Shown here one piece after another: positions 1 to 10,004 of a DNA stretch of 64,000 nt. Each line of letters begins with the position of its first letter. Position 1 is the first letter of the stretch. The DNA lies in NCBI RefSeq assembly GCF_029224025.1, contig NZ_CP119392.1:3433001-3497000 (forward strand), written 5' to 3'. The notes below the pieces were generated by a model. That model was not told where the DNA came from. It searched no databases and was given only the letters and a program-made list of their open reading frames with translations. Both the position numbers and the translations under genes were made by a program. The stretch comes from Rhodanobacter sp. AS-Z3. Lineage in GTDB: Bacteria > Pseudomonadota > Gammaproteobacteria > Xanthomonadales > Rhodanobacteraceae.

Positions 1-275
1 AACGCATCCATGTGATTGGCGTCCAGCGCAACCTTGCCGTTGCGAGCTTCGTTGAGCAGATCTTCGGCATGGTGGCAAAGCAGCACCATCGGCTCCAGCG
101 CAAGAAAGCCAGCGCCACCTTTCACCGTATGGAACGCCCGAAACACCGCGTTCAGCAATTCGCTGTCACGTGGCGCTGTTTCCAGCGCCACCAGCTGCTC
201 GCTGAGGCGCTCCAGCAATTCGCCGGCCTCGACCAGAAAATCCTGGCGTAGCTCGAGGTCGAATTCGGCACTCAT
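1..275 (-). CDS. cheA: Chemotaxis histidine kinase CheA, N-terminal part (runs off the left edge)
   Basis: CheA is the cytoplasmic kinase that couples chemoreceptors to CheY. Only the first ~91 residues are inside the window. They form a histidine-phosphotransfer (P1/Hpt) domain: the phosphorylation-site motif HTVKGGAGF is present with the acceptor at His49, followed by a second helix rich in Leu and His. The ATG at 273-275 is the natural start, 13 bp after the cheZ stop, so cheA is the next gene of the fliA-cheY-cheZ-cheA run. The kinase and CheW-like domains are not visible. Confidence 0.9.
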   Translation of the reverse strand, partial: MSAEFDLELRQDFLVEAGELLERLSEQLVALETAPRDSELLNAVFRAFHTVKGGAGFLALEPMVLLCHHAEDLLNEARNGKVALDANHMDA

Positions 276-288
276 CGGGACCCGGTCC

Positions 289-927
289 TCAAAATCCGAA
301 TTCGCTGAGCAGCCGATCGGCCTCTTCCTGACTGGATATCTTGGCCACGCTGGCAGGCATTTCGCTGCCAGCCAACGCACCGGTCAAGCGCACCAGTTCC
401 AGCAAGGTCGATTCCACCGTGCCGATAAACCCATCGACTTTCTTGATGCGCTGTCCGGTCAGATCCTGCCACGACTGCGCCACGACCATGTCGGCAAGAC
501 CGTCGCGACAGTTGGCGGCGAAGGTGGTCGACTCACGTGCCAGCGCGGTGGCTGCCGCGTCGGGAGACTTTTCAAGCAGAGTGACGGCATTGCCGATCAG
601 CGAATCCGCCTGAGGACTGATCCGTTCGGCAAAATCGATGGTGCCATGCGCGGCCTTGCTGCTCAGCTCCAACGCTTCCTGCAGATACAAACGGGCATTG
701 GCAACGTTACCGGGGAAGCCTTCCTGGGCAAGATCACCACCCAAGCGGCGCACGGCATCGTGCAGGTCGCGGGCGAGCTGGCCGAGTGCGCGGAACATGT
801 GCTGTTCGCGCTGACGCACCATCACGTCGAGGGCGTGTTCGAAGGCTGGACCTTCGGGACTGTTCAGCAGGTCGCGCAACTCGACGGGCAGATCTTCGCT
901 GATCGCGGTGTCATTCGTGGTGCTCAT
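289..927 (-). CDS. cheZ: CheZ, phosphatase of CheY-P
   Basis: 212 residues, the usual CheZ length. CheZ dephosphorylates CheY-P and so ends the tumbling or reversal signal. The conserved active-site stretch [15 protein letters not shown] is present around residue 150, with the catalytic Gln in QDLTGQ, and the C-terminus [12 protein letters not shown] is the CheY-binding tail. The rest is mostly helical, as expected for the long four-helix bundle. The start overlaps the cheY stop by 4 bp (ATGA), so the two are translationally coupled. Presence of CheZ fits a gammaproteobacterium. Confidence 0.95.
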   Translation of the reverse strand: MSTTNDTAISEDLPVELRDLLNSPEGPAFEHALDVMVRQREQHMFRALGQLARDLHDAVRRLGGDLAQEGFPGNVANARLYLQEALELSSKAAHGTIDFAERISPQADSLIGNAVTLLEKSPDAAATALARESTTFAANCRDGLADMVVAQSWQDLTGQRIKKVDGFIGTVESTLLELVRLTGALAGSEMPASVAKISSQEEADRLLSEFGF

Positions 928-1319
928 GCTGTTGCCCCGCTGGCGGCAATGCGCTCGAAGATCTTGGTGAGCTTTTCCTTGAGCGTATCGGCAGTGAACG
1001 GCTTGACGACATAGCCATTAACGCCAGCCTGGGCGGCTGCGATGATCTGCTCGCGGTTGTTCTCGGCGGTGACCATCAACACCGGCATACCCTTCAGCGA
1101 CGGCTCGGCACGGATCGCCCGCAGCAAGTCGATGCCCGTCATGTTCGGCATGTTCCAGTCGGTCACGACCAGATCAAACGGATTGTTGCGGAGCATGACG
1201 AGCGCGTTCTCGCCATCGTCGGCCTCCTGGATCAACGTGTTGGTGAAGCCAAGTTCCACCAGCAAGTTGCGAACGATTCGCCGCATGGTGGAAAAATCAT
1301 CTACCACCAGGATTTTCAT
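924..1319 (-). CDS. cheY: Chemotaxis response regulator CheY
   Basis: Single receiver domain of 131 residues starting MKILVVDD. The acidic pocket (VDD) and the phospho-acceptor Asp in [12 protein letters not shown] are present, as are the Thr/Ser (MVTAEN) and Lys (VKPF) switch residues. The reading frame is open upstream to 1472, but the ATG at 1317-1319 gives the family-standard N-terminus, and the upstream part overlaps fliA. It lies 76 bp after fliA and overlaps cheZ by 4 bp. CheY-P binds FliM/FliN at the motor switch. Confidence 0.95.
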   Translation of the reverse strand: MKILVVDDFSTMRRIVRNLLVELGFTNTLIQEADDGENALVMLRNNPFDLVVTDWNMPNMTGIDLLRAIRAEPSLKGMPVLMVTAENNREQIIAAAQAGVNGYVVKPFTADTLKEKLTKIFERIAASGATA

Positions 1320-1395
1320 GTTCTTGTCCAACGCTCTCTCCACATGCGCTACAGGGCCATTCGCGGCCCTTGAAATGGTCAGATGCCGCGGCTGA

Positions 1396-2124
1396 TCAGC
1401 CGCGCCAGCCGGTAAGTCTTGCGCGAAGCCGGAGCACGGACTGCCCATGGATCTGGCAGACACGTGATTCACTCACCCCCAGCACCGCGCCAATTTCCTT
1501 CAGGTTCAATTCCTGCTCGTAGTACAACGACATCACCAGTTGCTCGCGCTCGGGCAGGCTGGTGATCGCTTCGGCCAGCGCATCCCGCATGCCATCACGC
1601 TCGATGCTGTCCTCGGGACCCAGACTGCCCTCGTCGGCAACATCCATGACTCCACTTTCTTCCCCGTCATCCGAGGCGGTCAGGCTGAGCAAACGCACAC
1701 ATGCCGCATCGGCCAGTACCTGGTGATATTCCTCGGCACTGATGCCGAGCCGTCGCATAACCTCCTTCTCATCCGCTTCCGCGCCGGTTTCCGTTTCGAC
1801 CTGACGAATCATCTCCGCCACTTCGCGAGTCTTGCGATGCACCGAGCGGGGAGCCCAGTCCGTGCGTCGCAACTCGTCCAGCATGGCGCCGCGTATGCGA
1901 ATACCCGCATACGTCTCGAAACTGGCCCCTCGATCCTGGGCAAAATTTCGCGATGCTTCCAGCAAACCGATCATTCCCGACTGAATCAAATCTCCCACAT
2001 CGACACTGGCTGGCAGCCGCCCCATCAGGTGATAGGCGATCCGTCGTACCAGCGGCGCGTGCCGCTTTACCAGTTCATCGGCACTCTCACGGGAAACCTG
2101 TAGATATTCCGATGCCACGCTCAT
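1396..2124 (-). CDS. fliA: Flagellar sigma factor FliA (sigma-28)
   Basis: 242 residues. It shows sigma-70-family region 2 ([17 protein letters not shown], then [15 protein letters not shown] for core binding and [18 protein letters not shown] for -10 recognition) and region 4 at the C-terminus ([20 protein letters not shown] and [10 protein letters not shown], the HTH). FliA directs transcription of late flagellar and chemotaxis genes. Six matching sigma-28 promoters occur in this window (fliC, fliD, flgK, flgM, cheV, chemoreceptor). Its start overlaps flhG by 4 bp. Its anti-sigma factor FlgM is encoded at 40114-40449. Confidence 0.97.
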   Translation of the reverse strand: MSVASEYLQVSRESADELVKRHAPLVRRIAYHLMGRLPASVDVGDLIQSGMIGLLEASRNFAQDRGASFETYAGIRIRGAMLDELRRTDWAPRSVHRKTREVAEMIRQVETETGAEADEKEVMRRLGISAEEYHQVLADAACVRLLSLTASDDGEESGVMDVADEGSLGPEDSIERDGMRDALAEAITSLPEREQLVMSLYYEQELNLKEIGAVLGVSESRVCQIHGQSVLRLRARLTGWRG

Positions 2125-3074
2125 TTTGGTACCCCATCAGCCGGTACGGTCCGACCGCCAAAAAAGGCGATCCGGTCGAGAGCTGTGCGGTCCGGTTCCG
2201 CCCACTTATCGACCAACTCTGCCAATTTCTTGAATGCCTGCGCCGAATGGCTCGACGGCCACAGGTCGACGACGGCACATTGCCTGCGGATAGCCTGCCG
2301 CAGGCGCTCGTCATGCGGTATCCATCCGCTGAAATCGATCACCACATCGAGAAACCGGTCACTGACCCGCGCCAGCTTCTGATGCAGCAACCGCGCATCC
2401 CCCTCGTTGCGAACCATGTTCGCCACCATGCGCACCCGTCGAACACCGAAGTCACGGTTGAGCACCTTGGTCAATCCATACGCATCAGTCAGTGATGCCG
2501 GCTCGTCGCAGACCACCAGGATCACCTCGGAGGCTGCTGCAGCGAACATGGTGACGTTGTCGGAAAGCCCGGCCGCCGTATCCACCAGCAGGTACTCGGG
2601 CGGATGGGCCAGTTCATCGAAGGCGCGGATGATTGCCGCGTGCTCGCCATTGTTCAGCTGAGCCAGGCGGCGCGTGCCGGACCCGGCGGGAACGACCTGC
2701 AAGCCGCGTGCGGCCGGCAGCAGCAATTCCTCCAGCGTGCACTCACCGTCAAGCAGGTGACCGATATGACGCGACGGGGTCAGACCCAGCATCACGTCGA
2801 CATTGGCCAGCCCCATGTCGGCGTCCAGCAGCATCACGTCGTGGCCGGCGATCGACAGCGACATGGCCAGGTTCACCGCGACCGTGCTCTTGCCAACGCC
2901 ACCCTTGCCGCCCGCCACGGCAATCGCGCGACAAGGCGTGCGGTTGCGGCCATCCAGCAGACTGCTGGCCTGATGCCCGGGTTTTGGCAAAGCCATCGGT
3001 GCCGGAGCCGCACCCGCCGAAGCTGCCAGCATTTGTTGCAGCCCGGCTGCCTGATCCAATGCTATTTCGCTCAT
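2121..3074 (-). CDS. flhG: FlhG (FleN/YlxH), MinD-like ATPase controlling flagellar number
   Basis: 317 residues, ParA/MinD family. A deviant Walker A motif KGGVGKST lies at residues 57-64, followed by LLDADMGLANVDVMLGL (switch region) and LLVDTAAGLSDN (Walker B). The first ~45 residues carry a DQAAGLQ-type segment, which in FlhG proteins activates the FlhF GTPase. In polar flagellates FlhG counteracts FlhF and represses FleQ to limit flagellar number. It overlaps flhF by 4 bp upstream and fliA by 4 bp downstream. Confidence 0.95.
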   Translation of the reverse strand: MSEIALDQAAGLQQMLAASAGAAPAPMALPKPGHQASSLLDGRNRTPCRAIAVAGGKGGVGKSTVAVNLAMSLSIAGHDVMLLDADMGLANVDVMLGLTPSRHIGHLLDGECTLEELLLPAARGLQVVPAGSGTRRLAQLNNGEHAAIIRAFDELAHPPEYLLVDTAAGLSDNVTMFAAAASEVILVVCDEPASLTDAYGLTKVLNRDFGVRRVRMVANMVRNEGDARLLHQKLARVSDRFLDVVIDFSGWIPHDERLRQAIRRQCAVVDLWPSSHSAQAFKKLAELVDKWAEPDRTALDRIAFFGGRTVPADGVPK

Positions 3075-4411
3075 GCGCTAGCCACCGCGAGACCAAAACG
3101 TTCGGCCATCAGGTTATCGTCGGGAACGTTCCCCTTCAGTGATTGCGCGGCGCGGCAAACCAGCACGCGCGCATCAGCGGCGGAAATATCCTCGGGAACG
3201 CGCTGGCCGTCGGTAGTGTAGTCCAGCACCAGCCGGTGACGGATAAGCACCGACAGCGCACCGCCAAGACTTGGTGCCTCGTCCAGCTTGGTCAAGATGA
3301 CCGACTGCGGCTTCAGCGGCAGGTAAGCGCGTACCGCATCGTCCAGCGACTGTGCGTGGGTATTGGCCGCCAGTACGAGAGTGGAACGCAGCTCCCTGGC
3401 ATCGACGAGAATGTCCAGCTGCTGATTGAGCCGCGGGTCACTGTAGGCAACCCCGGCGGTGTCGATCAACACGGTGTGGTGACCGCGCAGCATTTCCAGC
3501 ACCTTGCGCAGGCTGTCGCCGTCGTAGGCCGGATAGACGCGCACGCCCAGCAGGCGGCCGTAATGTTCAAGTTGTGCGGCAGCGCCAATGCGGTAATGGT
3601 CGGTGCTGACCAGCGCCACCTGGTTGGCACCGTGACGCATCACCGCGCGAGCGGCCAGTTTGGCGATGGTGGTGGTTTTGCCTACTCCGGTAGGGCCGAC
3701 CAGAGCGGTGACGCCAGGCGTGTCATCGGCCAGACCGCGTCCACTGACCAACAGGCGGCGGCTCAACATGCCCAGCGGCAAATAACGGGCCTGCTCGGCA
3801 TTGATCTGCTCAGGCAGCTCATCCACCAGCACGCGCGCCACGTCGGCATCAATGCCGATGCGGGTCATCTCGCGCAGCACTCTGGCCTGCAGCGGCTGGC
3901 GGCGCTCCATGTCGTTCCACGCCAGACTGGACAGCTGCAGCTCCAGCATGTCGCGCATGTTGCCCAACTCACGCCGCAGTTGCGCGGTGTCTTGCGCGGC
4001 GCGTTCCATGACGGGACTGGTCTCTACCGGCTTTGCCGCCGACTGAGCGGCGGCAGCCTGTGCGGCCATCGCACGTGCCACCTGGGCAACCCGGGTGGCG
4101 CTGGGTGCAGGCGGCTGCGAAATAGTGCTCGCTGGCAGCGGTGGCGGAGGGGGCAGCATGGGCGGCCTCGATGCGACCAGCGCGGCAGGCAGCGCCTCCG
4201 CCGGCGTCGTGGATACCGCCTCCACCTCTGCCGGTGAACCTTGACGCGAGGCCTCGCGCATCAGCGCCTCATCGTAATCCAGGGCAGCGATGATCTCGAT
4301 GCCATCGGCAATTCGCCGGGTCGACAGAATGACCGCTTCAGGCCCCTGCTCCTCGCGGACATCGCGCATGGCCTGGCGCATATCGGCGGCTACGAATCGT
4401 TTGATCTTCAT
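3071..4411 (-). CDS. flhF: FlhF, SRP-type GTPase placing the flagellum at the pole
   Basis: 446 residues. The N-terminal B domain starts MKIKRFVAADMRQAMRDVREEQG and is followed by a Pro/Ala-rich linker (residues ~65-135). The NG GTPase domain comes next: P-loop GPTGVGKT at 239-246, then VALVSTDHYRIGA, LIDTAGVAYSD and LTKLDEAPSLGG. FlhF is a paralogue of Ffh/FtsY that recruits early basal-body proteins to the cell pole. It follows flhA after a 103-bp gap in which I see no clear promoter, so it is probably co-transcribed. Confidence 0.95.
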   Translation of the reverse strand: MKIKRFVAADMRQAMRDVREEQGPEAVILSTRRIADGIEIIAALDYDEALMREASRQGSPAEVEAVSTTPAEALPAALVASRPPMLPPPPPLPASTISQPPAPSATRVAQVARAMAAQAAAAQSAAKPVETSPVMERAAQDTAQLRRELGNMRDMLELQLSSLAWNDMERRQPLQARVLREMTRIGIDADVARVLVDELPEQINAEQARYLPLGMLSRRLLVSGRGLADDTPGVTALVGPTGVGKTTTIAKLAARAVMRHGANQVALVSTDHYRIGAAAQLEHYGRLLGVRVYPAYDGDSLRKVLEMLRGHHTVLIDTAGVAYSDPRLNQQLDILVDARELRSTLVLAANTHAQSLDDAVRAYLPLKPQSVILTKLDEAPSLGGALSVLIRHRLVLDYTTDGQRVPEDISAADARVLVCRAAQSLKGNVPDDNLMAERFGLAVASA

Positions 4412-4514
4412 GCTGCGTTGCTCCGCCGGACGGCTGACCGGCTCAGGCGGTGGTTCCGCCGTGGGGAATGCTTGCTTGTGTACTGTGTGGCAGTGGCCAT
4501 GTCATCGGTCCTGT

Positions 4515-6608
4515 TCATCGCCCCAGCGCCTGGACCAACCGCACACGACGGTTGTCAGGCACCTCGTTGTAAGCGAGTACGTGCAGGTTCTGTGCCACAT
4601 GACGGGTGAAGCGTGCGAGCCATGGCCGAAGTTGTGGTGCAACCAGCAAAACGGCTGGTTCACCACTCATTTCCTGACGACGCGCCGCGTCGGCGACGCT
4701 CTGCTGCAAACGATCAGCCAAACCCGGTTCCACGGCTGCACCAGCCACGCCACCACCACCAGAAAGCGAGTTCAACAGGATCTGTTCCAGCTCCGGAGCC
4801 AGCGTAATCACCGGAACCTCGGTGCCCAGGCCGGTGATCTCCTGCACGATCTGGCGGCCCAGCGCGACGCGCACGGCGGCGCTCAAGACGCCGGGATCCT
4901 GACTCTGACCAGAGTGCTCCGCCAAGGATTCGACGATGCTGCGCATATTGCGGATGGGTACGCGCTCGGCCAGCAGGTTCTGCAACACCTTGACCACCAC
5001 GCCCAGCGACAGACGCTTGGGCACCAGGTCCTCGACCAGTTTGGGTGCAGTTGCGGCCAGACGGTCCAGCAGTTGCTGCACGTCCTGGTGACTGAGCAGC
5101 TCATGCGCGTGGTTCTGCAGGATGTGCGACAGATGGGTCGCGATGACCGTGGCCGGATCGACCACCGTGTAACCGTAGCTTTGCGCCAGCTCCCGCTGGC
5201 CGCTCTCGATCCACACCGCCTCCAGACCAAAAGCCGGGTCCTTCGTGGCAATGCCTTGCACGGTTCCGTGCACCTGCCCGGGATTGATCGCCATGAGGCG
5301 GTCGTTGTAGACCTCTGCCTCGCCCATGGGCACACCCATCAAGGTGATCCGGTAGGCGTTGGGGCCAAGATCAAGGTTGTCGCGGATATGCACCGCGGGC
5401 ACCAGAAAGCCCAGCTCCTGCGACAGCTTGCGGCGCACCGACTTGATTCGCCCCATCAGTTCGCCGCCCTGATGAATATCGACCAGCGGAATCAGCCGGT
5501 AGCCCACTTCCAGGCCCAGTGGATCGACGCTGGCCACGTCCTCCCAACCCAACTCCATGCGTTCCGTCGGAGCGCTGATCGCCGGCATCTCGGCCACCAC
5601 TTCGGCCAGGCGCTCGCGCGTCTCATTCTGGCGTTTGTGCAGCATCCACGCGGCGCCACCACAAACCATACCCAGCAACAGGAAGGCCACATTGGGCATG
5701 CCCGGGATGACGCCCATGACGCCAAGCACCACCGCCGCCACACCCAGCGCGCGCGGCTGACCAAACACCTGGCCGATCACCTGCGTGCCCATGTCCTGTG
5801 ACTTGGAAACACGGGTAACGATGATCGCCGCGGCCACCGACAGCATCAGTGCCGGCACCTGGGCAACCAGGCCGTCACCAATGGTCAACAAGGTATAGGT
5901 TCTGGCCGACTCACCGGCCGACAGCCCGTGCTGCATCACGCCGACAAAAAAACCACCGATGATGTTGATGAACAAGATCAGGATGCCGGCGGTGGCGTCG
6001 CCACGCACGAACTTGGACGCACCATCCATCGAACCGTAGAAGTCCGCTTCCTCGCGTACTTCCTGGCGGCGTTCGCGAGCCTGCTCCTGGGTCAACAGGC
6101 CGGCGTTGAGATCCGCGTCGATCGCCATCTGCTTGCCGGGCATCGCGTCCAATGTGAATCGCGCGGTCACCTCGGACACACGCGTGGCGCCCTTGGTGAT
6201 CACCACGAAGTTGATCACCACGATGATCGCGAACACCACCAGACCGACGGCGAAGTTGCCGCCGATGACGAACGCGCCGAACGCCTCGATCACCTTGCCG
6301 GCGGCGCCGGGGCCGTCATGACCATGCAGCAAGACCACGCGTGTCGAGGCGATGTTCAGCGCCAGTCGCAGCAAGGTGGCCATCAGCACCACGGTGGGGA
6401 ACGCAGCGAATTCCAGCGGCCGCAACACGTAGACCACCGCCAGCAGGATCACCAGCGACAGCGCGATGTTGAAACTGAACAAAATGTCCAGAATGAACGG
6501 TGGCATCGGCAGCATCAGCATGCCGAGCATCGCCAGCATCACTATCGGAGCGCCAACGCCCCGTCGTGCCAGCTGTTTGAAGTTACCCAGGACATCCGCA
6601 CCCGTCAT
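4515..6608 (-). CDS. flhA: Flagellar export gate protein FlhA
   Basis: 697 residues, normal length. Eight or so membrane segments fill the first ~330 residues, starting with the hydrophobic run after GVGAPIVMLA. The FHIPEP-family signature region between TM4 and TM5 (FAVGLVVFAIIVVINFVVITKGATRVSEVTARFTLDAMPGK) is clear. The rest is the cytoplasmic domain that docks chaperone-substrate complexes and, with FlhB, selects export cargo. It sits 12 bp after flhB in the long fliL-to-cheA transcription unit. Confidence 0.97.
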   Translation of the reverse strand: MTGADVLGNFKQLARRGVGAPIVMLAMLGMLMLPMPPFILDILFSFNIALSLVILLAVVYVLRPLEFAAFPTVVLMATLLRLALNIASTRVVLLHGHDGPGAAGKVIEAFGAFVIGGNFAVGLVVFAIIVVINFVVITKGATRVSEVTARFTLDAMPGKQMAIDADLNAGLLTQEQARERRQEVREEADFYGSMDGASKFVRGDATAGILILFINIIGGFFVGVMQHGLSAGESARTYTLLTIGDGLVAQVPALMLSVAAAIIVTRVSKSQDMGTQVIGQVFGQPRALGVAAVVLGVMGVIPGMPNVAFLLLGMVCGGAAWMLHKRQNETRERLAEVVAEMPAISAPTERMELGWEDVASVDPLGLEVGYRLIPLVDIHQGGELMGRIKSVRRKLSQELGFLVPAVHIRDNLDLGPNAYRITLMGVPMGEAEVYNDRLMAINPGQVHGTVQGIATKDPAFGLEAVWIESGQRELAQSYGYTVVDPATVIATHLSHILQNHAHELLSHQDVQQLLDRLAATAPKLVEDLVPKRLSLGVVVKVLQNLLAERVPIRNMRSIVESLAEHSGQSQDPGVLSAAVRVALGRQIVQEITGLGTEVPVITLAPELEQILLNSLSGGGGVAGAAVEPGLADRLQQSVADAARRQEMSGEPAVLLVAPQLRPWLARFTRHVAQNLHVLAYNEVPDNRRVRLVQALGR

Positions 6609-6620
6609 GGTTTTGACTCG

Positions 6621-7760
6621 TCAAGCGTCTCGATAAGGGCCCATCAGGTCTGGATCAACCTCGGGCCTGGGAGCGGCCGGCGGGCTCTCACCCTGCGCCA
6701 CGGCTTGCTTTAGCTGATAAACATAAGCAAGCACCTGGGCTACCGCCACGTACAACGAGGCAGGAATTTCCCGGCCCAGTTCTGTCGTGGCATACAAGGC
6801 TCGTGCCAACGGCGGCGATTCCACCGTTGGAATGCGATGACCGGCTGCCACCAGGCGGATCTGGCCGGCCAGCACGTCGATACCCTTGGCGATGACCCGG
6901 GGCGCGCCCATGCGTCCATCGTCGTAACGCAGCGCCACGGCGAAGTGGGTCGGGTTGACCACCACCACGTCCGCCTTGGGCAATTCTTCCATCATGCGGC
7001 GCCGCGACTGCGCCTGCTGCACCTGGCGAATGCGTCCCTTCATTTCGGGGTTGCCCTCGCTCTCCTTCATTTCATCGCGGATTTCCTGCTTGGTCATGCG
7101 CAGGTTCTTGGCGTGGTCGTACTTCTGGTACAGCGCATCGATGGCACCGATCAGCGCGAGAATCGAGCCAAACCACAACGCCGCCCGGCCCATCAGACCG
7201 ATCGACTGGGCGATACCAGCGGTAACCGAACCGCGACCGGTGGCCTGCAATTCGCCCTGCCAGTGCCGCAGCAGCAGCGCCAGCACCAGACCAATGAACA
7301 ACAGCTTGAGTAAAGCCTTGCCCAGCTCGACCAGTCCGCGCAGCGCGAAAATCTTGCCGAAACCCTTGATCGGATCAAGCCGCTCAAACTTCGGCTGCAG
7401 CGCTTCTGCGCTGAAATTCAGGCCACCCAGCAGCAGCGGTGCGGCCAGCGTGGCCAGCATCGTGGCGATCGCCACCGGCCCGAACAGCAGCAAGGCCTCG
7501 TAGATGGCCGCGTGCAAGGTGCGCCCGGGCAGCGCGTCGGAAAACAGCGCGTCACGGGAATAACCCAGCCCCAGCTCGAAGATCCGCTGCACATGGCGCA
7601 AACCGCTCTGACCACTGTTCATCAACGCAGAAACGCCGGCCAACACCACCAGCGCACCCGACAAGTCACGCGATCGCGGAACCTCGCCCTTCTCGCGAGA
7701 TTCGCGCAGGCGTTTTTCGGTAGGTTCTTCGGTTTTCTCCTGGTCGCTGTCCTCTGACAC
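6621..7760 (-). CDS. flhB: Flagellar export switch protein FlhB
   Basis: 379 residues. The N-terminus SDQEKTEEPTEKRLRESREKGEVPRS is diagnostic of FlhB. Four membrane segments follow, then the cytoplasmic domain with the autocleavage motif NPTH (in VVVNPTHFAVALRYDD) where cleavage after Asn switches export from rod/hook to filament substrates. The protein partner that triggers the switch is FliK (12157-13350). It starts 4 bp upstream of the fliR end, in the same unit. Confidence 0.97.
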   Translation of the reverse strand: MSEDSDQEKTEEPTEKRLRESREKGEVPRSRDLSGALVVLAGVSALMNSGQSGLRHVQRIFELGLGYSRDALFSDALPGRTLHAAIYEALLLFGPVAIATMLATLAAPLLLGGLNFSAEALQPKFERLDPIKGFGKIFALRGLVELGKALLKLLFIGLVLALLLRHWQGELQATGRGSVTAGIAQSIGLMGRAALWFGSILALIGAIDALYQKYDHAKNLRMTKQEIRDEMKESEGNPEMKGRIRQVQQAQSRRRMMEELPKADVVVVNPTHFAVALRYDDGRMGAPRVIAKGIDVLAGQIRLVAAGHRIPTVESPPLARALYATTELGREIPASLYVAVAQVLAYVYQLKQAVAQGESPPAAPRPEVDPDLMGPYRDA

Positions 7761-7764
7761 GGCA

Positions 7765-8535
7765 TCAGCTCCCGAACAGATTTCGCATCAAGGACCACGC
7801 ATCGGCCTGCAAGGCCTCGACAGCGCCAGGCAGACTGCGCAACGCCAGCCACAGGGCAATGAAGCCGAGCGAGACGGTGATCGGAAAACCCACGGCAAAC
7901 AGGTTCATCGACGGTGCCGCGCGACTGATCGCGGCAAAGCCGATGTTCACTACCAGCAACGAGGTCATCGCGGGCAAGGCCACGCGCACCGCGCCGGAAA
8001 ACAACTCCCCGGCAAACGTCAGCACCGCGTACAGCCCATTGGTACTGATCGCCGGCACGCCCGGAGGCAAGGTGTGGAAGCTGTCCGCCAGCAGCGCAAT
8101 CAGTTGCAGATGACCATTCATCACCAGGAACAACAAGGTCGCCAGCAGCAGATAGAACTCGCTGAGAATGGTGGAGCTGCCGCCGGCCTGCGGATTGATT
8201 ACCGAGGCAAAACCCAGGCTCATGCTTTGCGCCACCAGTTCACCGCCGAAAGACACCGCATCGAACACCAGCTTGAGCACGAAGCCCACCGCAGCGCCAA
8301 CCAGTAGCTGGCCGACCAGCGTCGCTATGCCGGCGCCGCTGAGTGGATCAATGGTGGTCGGTGCCAGCGGCGCCAGCACCAGGGTCAGCATCACCACCAG
8401 CCCAAGCCGGACCCGAGCGGAAACCACCTTGGCGCTGAAGATCGGGGCGATCAGCAGCAGGCCGCTGACCCGAGCCAGCGCCCAGTAAAAGCTGCCCAGC
8501 CATGCCGGCAGCAAGGCCAGATCCAGCGCAGTCAT
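7765..8535 (-). CDS. fliR: Flagellar export gate protein FliR
   Basis: 256 residues when started at the ATG 8533-8535, which overlaps the fliQ stop by 4 bp; the longer open frame to 8601 lies inside fliQ and is not needed. Six hydrophobic segments are visible, including an N-terminal one starting LALLPAWLGSFYWALARVSG. The family feature of a Gly/Ala-rich fifth helix is also present. FliR forms the export pore with FliP and FliQ. Confidence 0.95.
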   Translation of the reverse strand: MTALDLALLPAWLGSFYWALARVSGLLLIAPIFSAKVVSARVRLGLVVMLTLVLAPLAPTTIDPLSGAGIATLVGQLLVGAAVGFVLKLVFDAVSFGGELVAQSMSLGFASVINPQAGGSSTILSEFYLLLATLLFLVMNGHLQLIALLADSFHTLPPGVPAISTNGLYAVLTFAGELFSGAVRVALPAMTSLLVVNIGFAAISRAAPSMNLFAVGFPITVSLGFIALWLALRSLPGAVEALQADAWSLMRNLFGS

Positions 8536-8801
8536 CTGATTGCGCCAGGCAGGCTCTGGATCAAACCGGTCGTGAATTGCACCAGCATGCGCAACATCCA
8601 CGGCCCGGCGATCAGCCCGACCAGGGCCATGGCGATCAACTTGGGAATGAAGCTGAGCGTCATTTCATTGATCTGCGTGGCGGCCTGAATCACGCCGATC
8701 AGCAGGCCGACCGCGAGCGCAGTGAGCAGCAACGGCGCGGCCACCATCATCGCCACATACAAGGCTTGCTGGCCAATCTCCATGACTGATTCGGGCGTCA
8801 T
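8532..8801 (-). CDS. fliQ: Flagellar export gate protein FliQ
   Basis: 89 residues and two membrane helices, as in all FliQ proteins. It begins MTPESVMEIGQQAL; a GTG two codons upstream is in frame, but the ATG at 8799-8801 has the GGGAG ribosome site at better spacing (7 nt). It contains the conserved IQAATQINEMTLSFIPK loop. It is separated from fliP by 64 bp and overlaps fliR by 4 bp. Confidence 0.95.
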   Translation of the reverse strand: MTPESVMEIGQQALYVAMMVAAPLLLTALAVGLLIGVIQAATQINEMTLSFIPKLIAMALVGLIAGPWMLRMLVQFTTGLIQSLPGAIR

Positions 8802-8865
8802 GCGCACACTCCCGCGTGGTGGGTAGTCAGCGAAGCCCGTTCAGCCATCGACGGCGGGCGGATGC

Positions 8866-9612
8866 TCACGTGTAGAAACTCCCTGCCAGCGTTCCCAGCA
8901 GCAGCGTCCAGCCGTCCACCAAGACGAACAGCATGATCTTGAACGGCAGCGAGATGATCATTGGCGAAACCATCATCATGCCCATCGACATCAGCACGCT
9001 GGCCACCACCAGATCAATGATCAGGAACGGGATGAACAGCAAAAATCCCATCTGGAATGCGGTTTTCAGCTCGCTGGTAAGAAACGCCGGCATGGCGACC
9101 TTGAACGGCACATCGGCTTTGCTGGCATAGGGCTTTTCCTTGGCCAGGCGGGTGAACAGCTGCAGGTCCGCATCGCGTGTCTGGTCAAGCATGAATTGCT
9201 TGAACGGCATCGACGCGGCCGGCAGCGCCTGTTCGGCAGTGATCTGGCCGTCCATATACGGTTTGACGCCATCGTCGTAGGAACGCGTCAGCACCGGCGA
9301 CATCACGAACAAGGTGAGAAACAACGCAAGGCCAAGCAAGACCTGGTTCGGCGGGGTGGACTGCGTACCCAGCGCCTGGCGCAGAAAGCCCAGCACAATG
9401 ATGATCCGCGTAAACGAGGTCATCATCAGCGCGATCGCCGGCAGCAGGGTCAATGCCGTCAGCAACGCCAGTGTCTGCAGCGACAGCGTCCAGTTCTGCA
9501 CCCCGTTCGGCGCATTCTGCACGTTCACCAGGGGTATGCCCGGCGGGCCTGCCAGCGCAGCCAATGGCAAAATCAGCAGGGTGAGCGCAACCATCCAGCG
9601 CCAGTGTTTCAT
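8866..9612 (-). CDS. fliP: Flagellar export gate protein FliP
   Basis: 248 residues with a cleavable-looking signal peptide ([16 protein letters not shown]) as is normal for FliP. Conserved motifs are visible: [31 protein letters not shown], then [19 protein letters not shown], and the C-terminal [24 protein letters not shown]. With FliQ and FliR it builds the helical export channel at the centre of the MS ring. It overlaps fliO by 4 bp. Confidence 0.97.
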   Translation of the reverse strand: MKHWRWMVALTLLILPLAALAGPPGIPLVNVQNAPNGVQNWTLSLQTLALLTALTLLPAIALMMTSFTRIIIVLGFLRQALGTQSTPPNQVLLGLALFLTLFVMSPVLTRSYDDGVKPYMDGQITAEQALPAASMPFKQFMLDQTRDADLQLFTRLAKEKPYASKADVPFKVAMPAFLTSELKTAFQMGFLLFIPFLIIDLVVASVLMSMGMMMVSPMIISLPFKIMLFVLVDGWTLLLGTLAGSFYT

Positions 9613-10004
9613 GTGCGCGGCCTCCAGCGTGCCAGCAGTTCGGCAAAGGCCGGTTGCTTGCCCGCAGCCAAGTGCGCAGGCGGAATAACCTCGTCCGGTA
9701 CAGTGCCATCGTAGACATGCAAGGTCTGCATGCCCGCCGGCCCCATGCCAATCAGCAGCCGCTTGCCGTCAGCCTCCAGCAGCAACAGACGGTCACGCGT
9801 GCCCACCGCAAAAGACTCAATGCAACGGATACGCCGCCCACCGGCGCCAGGGCGACGCTGCATGCGGCGGCTCAGCCACCCAGCCAGCAAGATCAACGCA
9901 ATGATGCCGACCAGGCTGAGCGTCACCCGCGCCAGCTCGGCACCGGCATTGAACTCCGGAACAGCCGCTGGCGCAGCGGCGAGAATGAGTGACAGGCTGA
10001 TCAT
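9609..10004 (-). CDS. fliO: Flagellar export assembly protein FliO
   Basis: 131 residues: a short N-terminal part, one membrane helix ([17 protein letters not shown]), then a basic stretch (SRRMQRRPG) and a small cytoplasmic domain with [29 protein letters not shown]. This matches the FliO family, which helps FliP assemble. The start overlaps the fliN stop by one base and the end overlaps fliP by 4 bp. Confidence 0.9.
   Translation of the reverse strand: MISLSLILAAAPAAVPEFNAGAELARVTLSLVGIIALILLAGWLSRRMQRRPGAGGRRIRCIESFAVGTRDRLLLLEADGKRLLIGMGPAGMQTLHVYDGTVPDEVIPPAHLAAGKQPAFAELLARWRPRT

Noticed and set aside
16..1014. 332-codon open frame on the plus strand over cheA-cheZ-cheY
   Set aside because: The minus strand carries three clear chemotaxis genes with 4-bp overlaps or close spacing; this frame has no recognisable domain.
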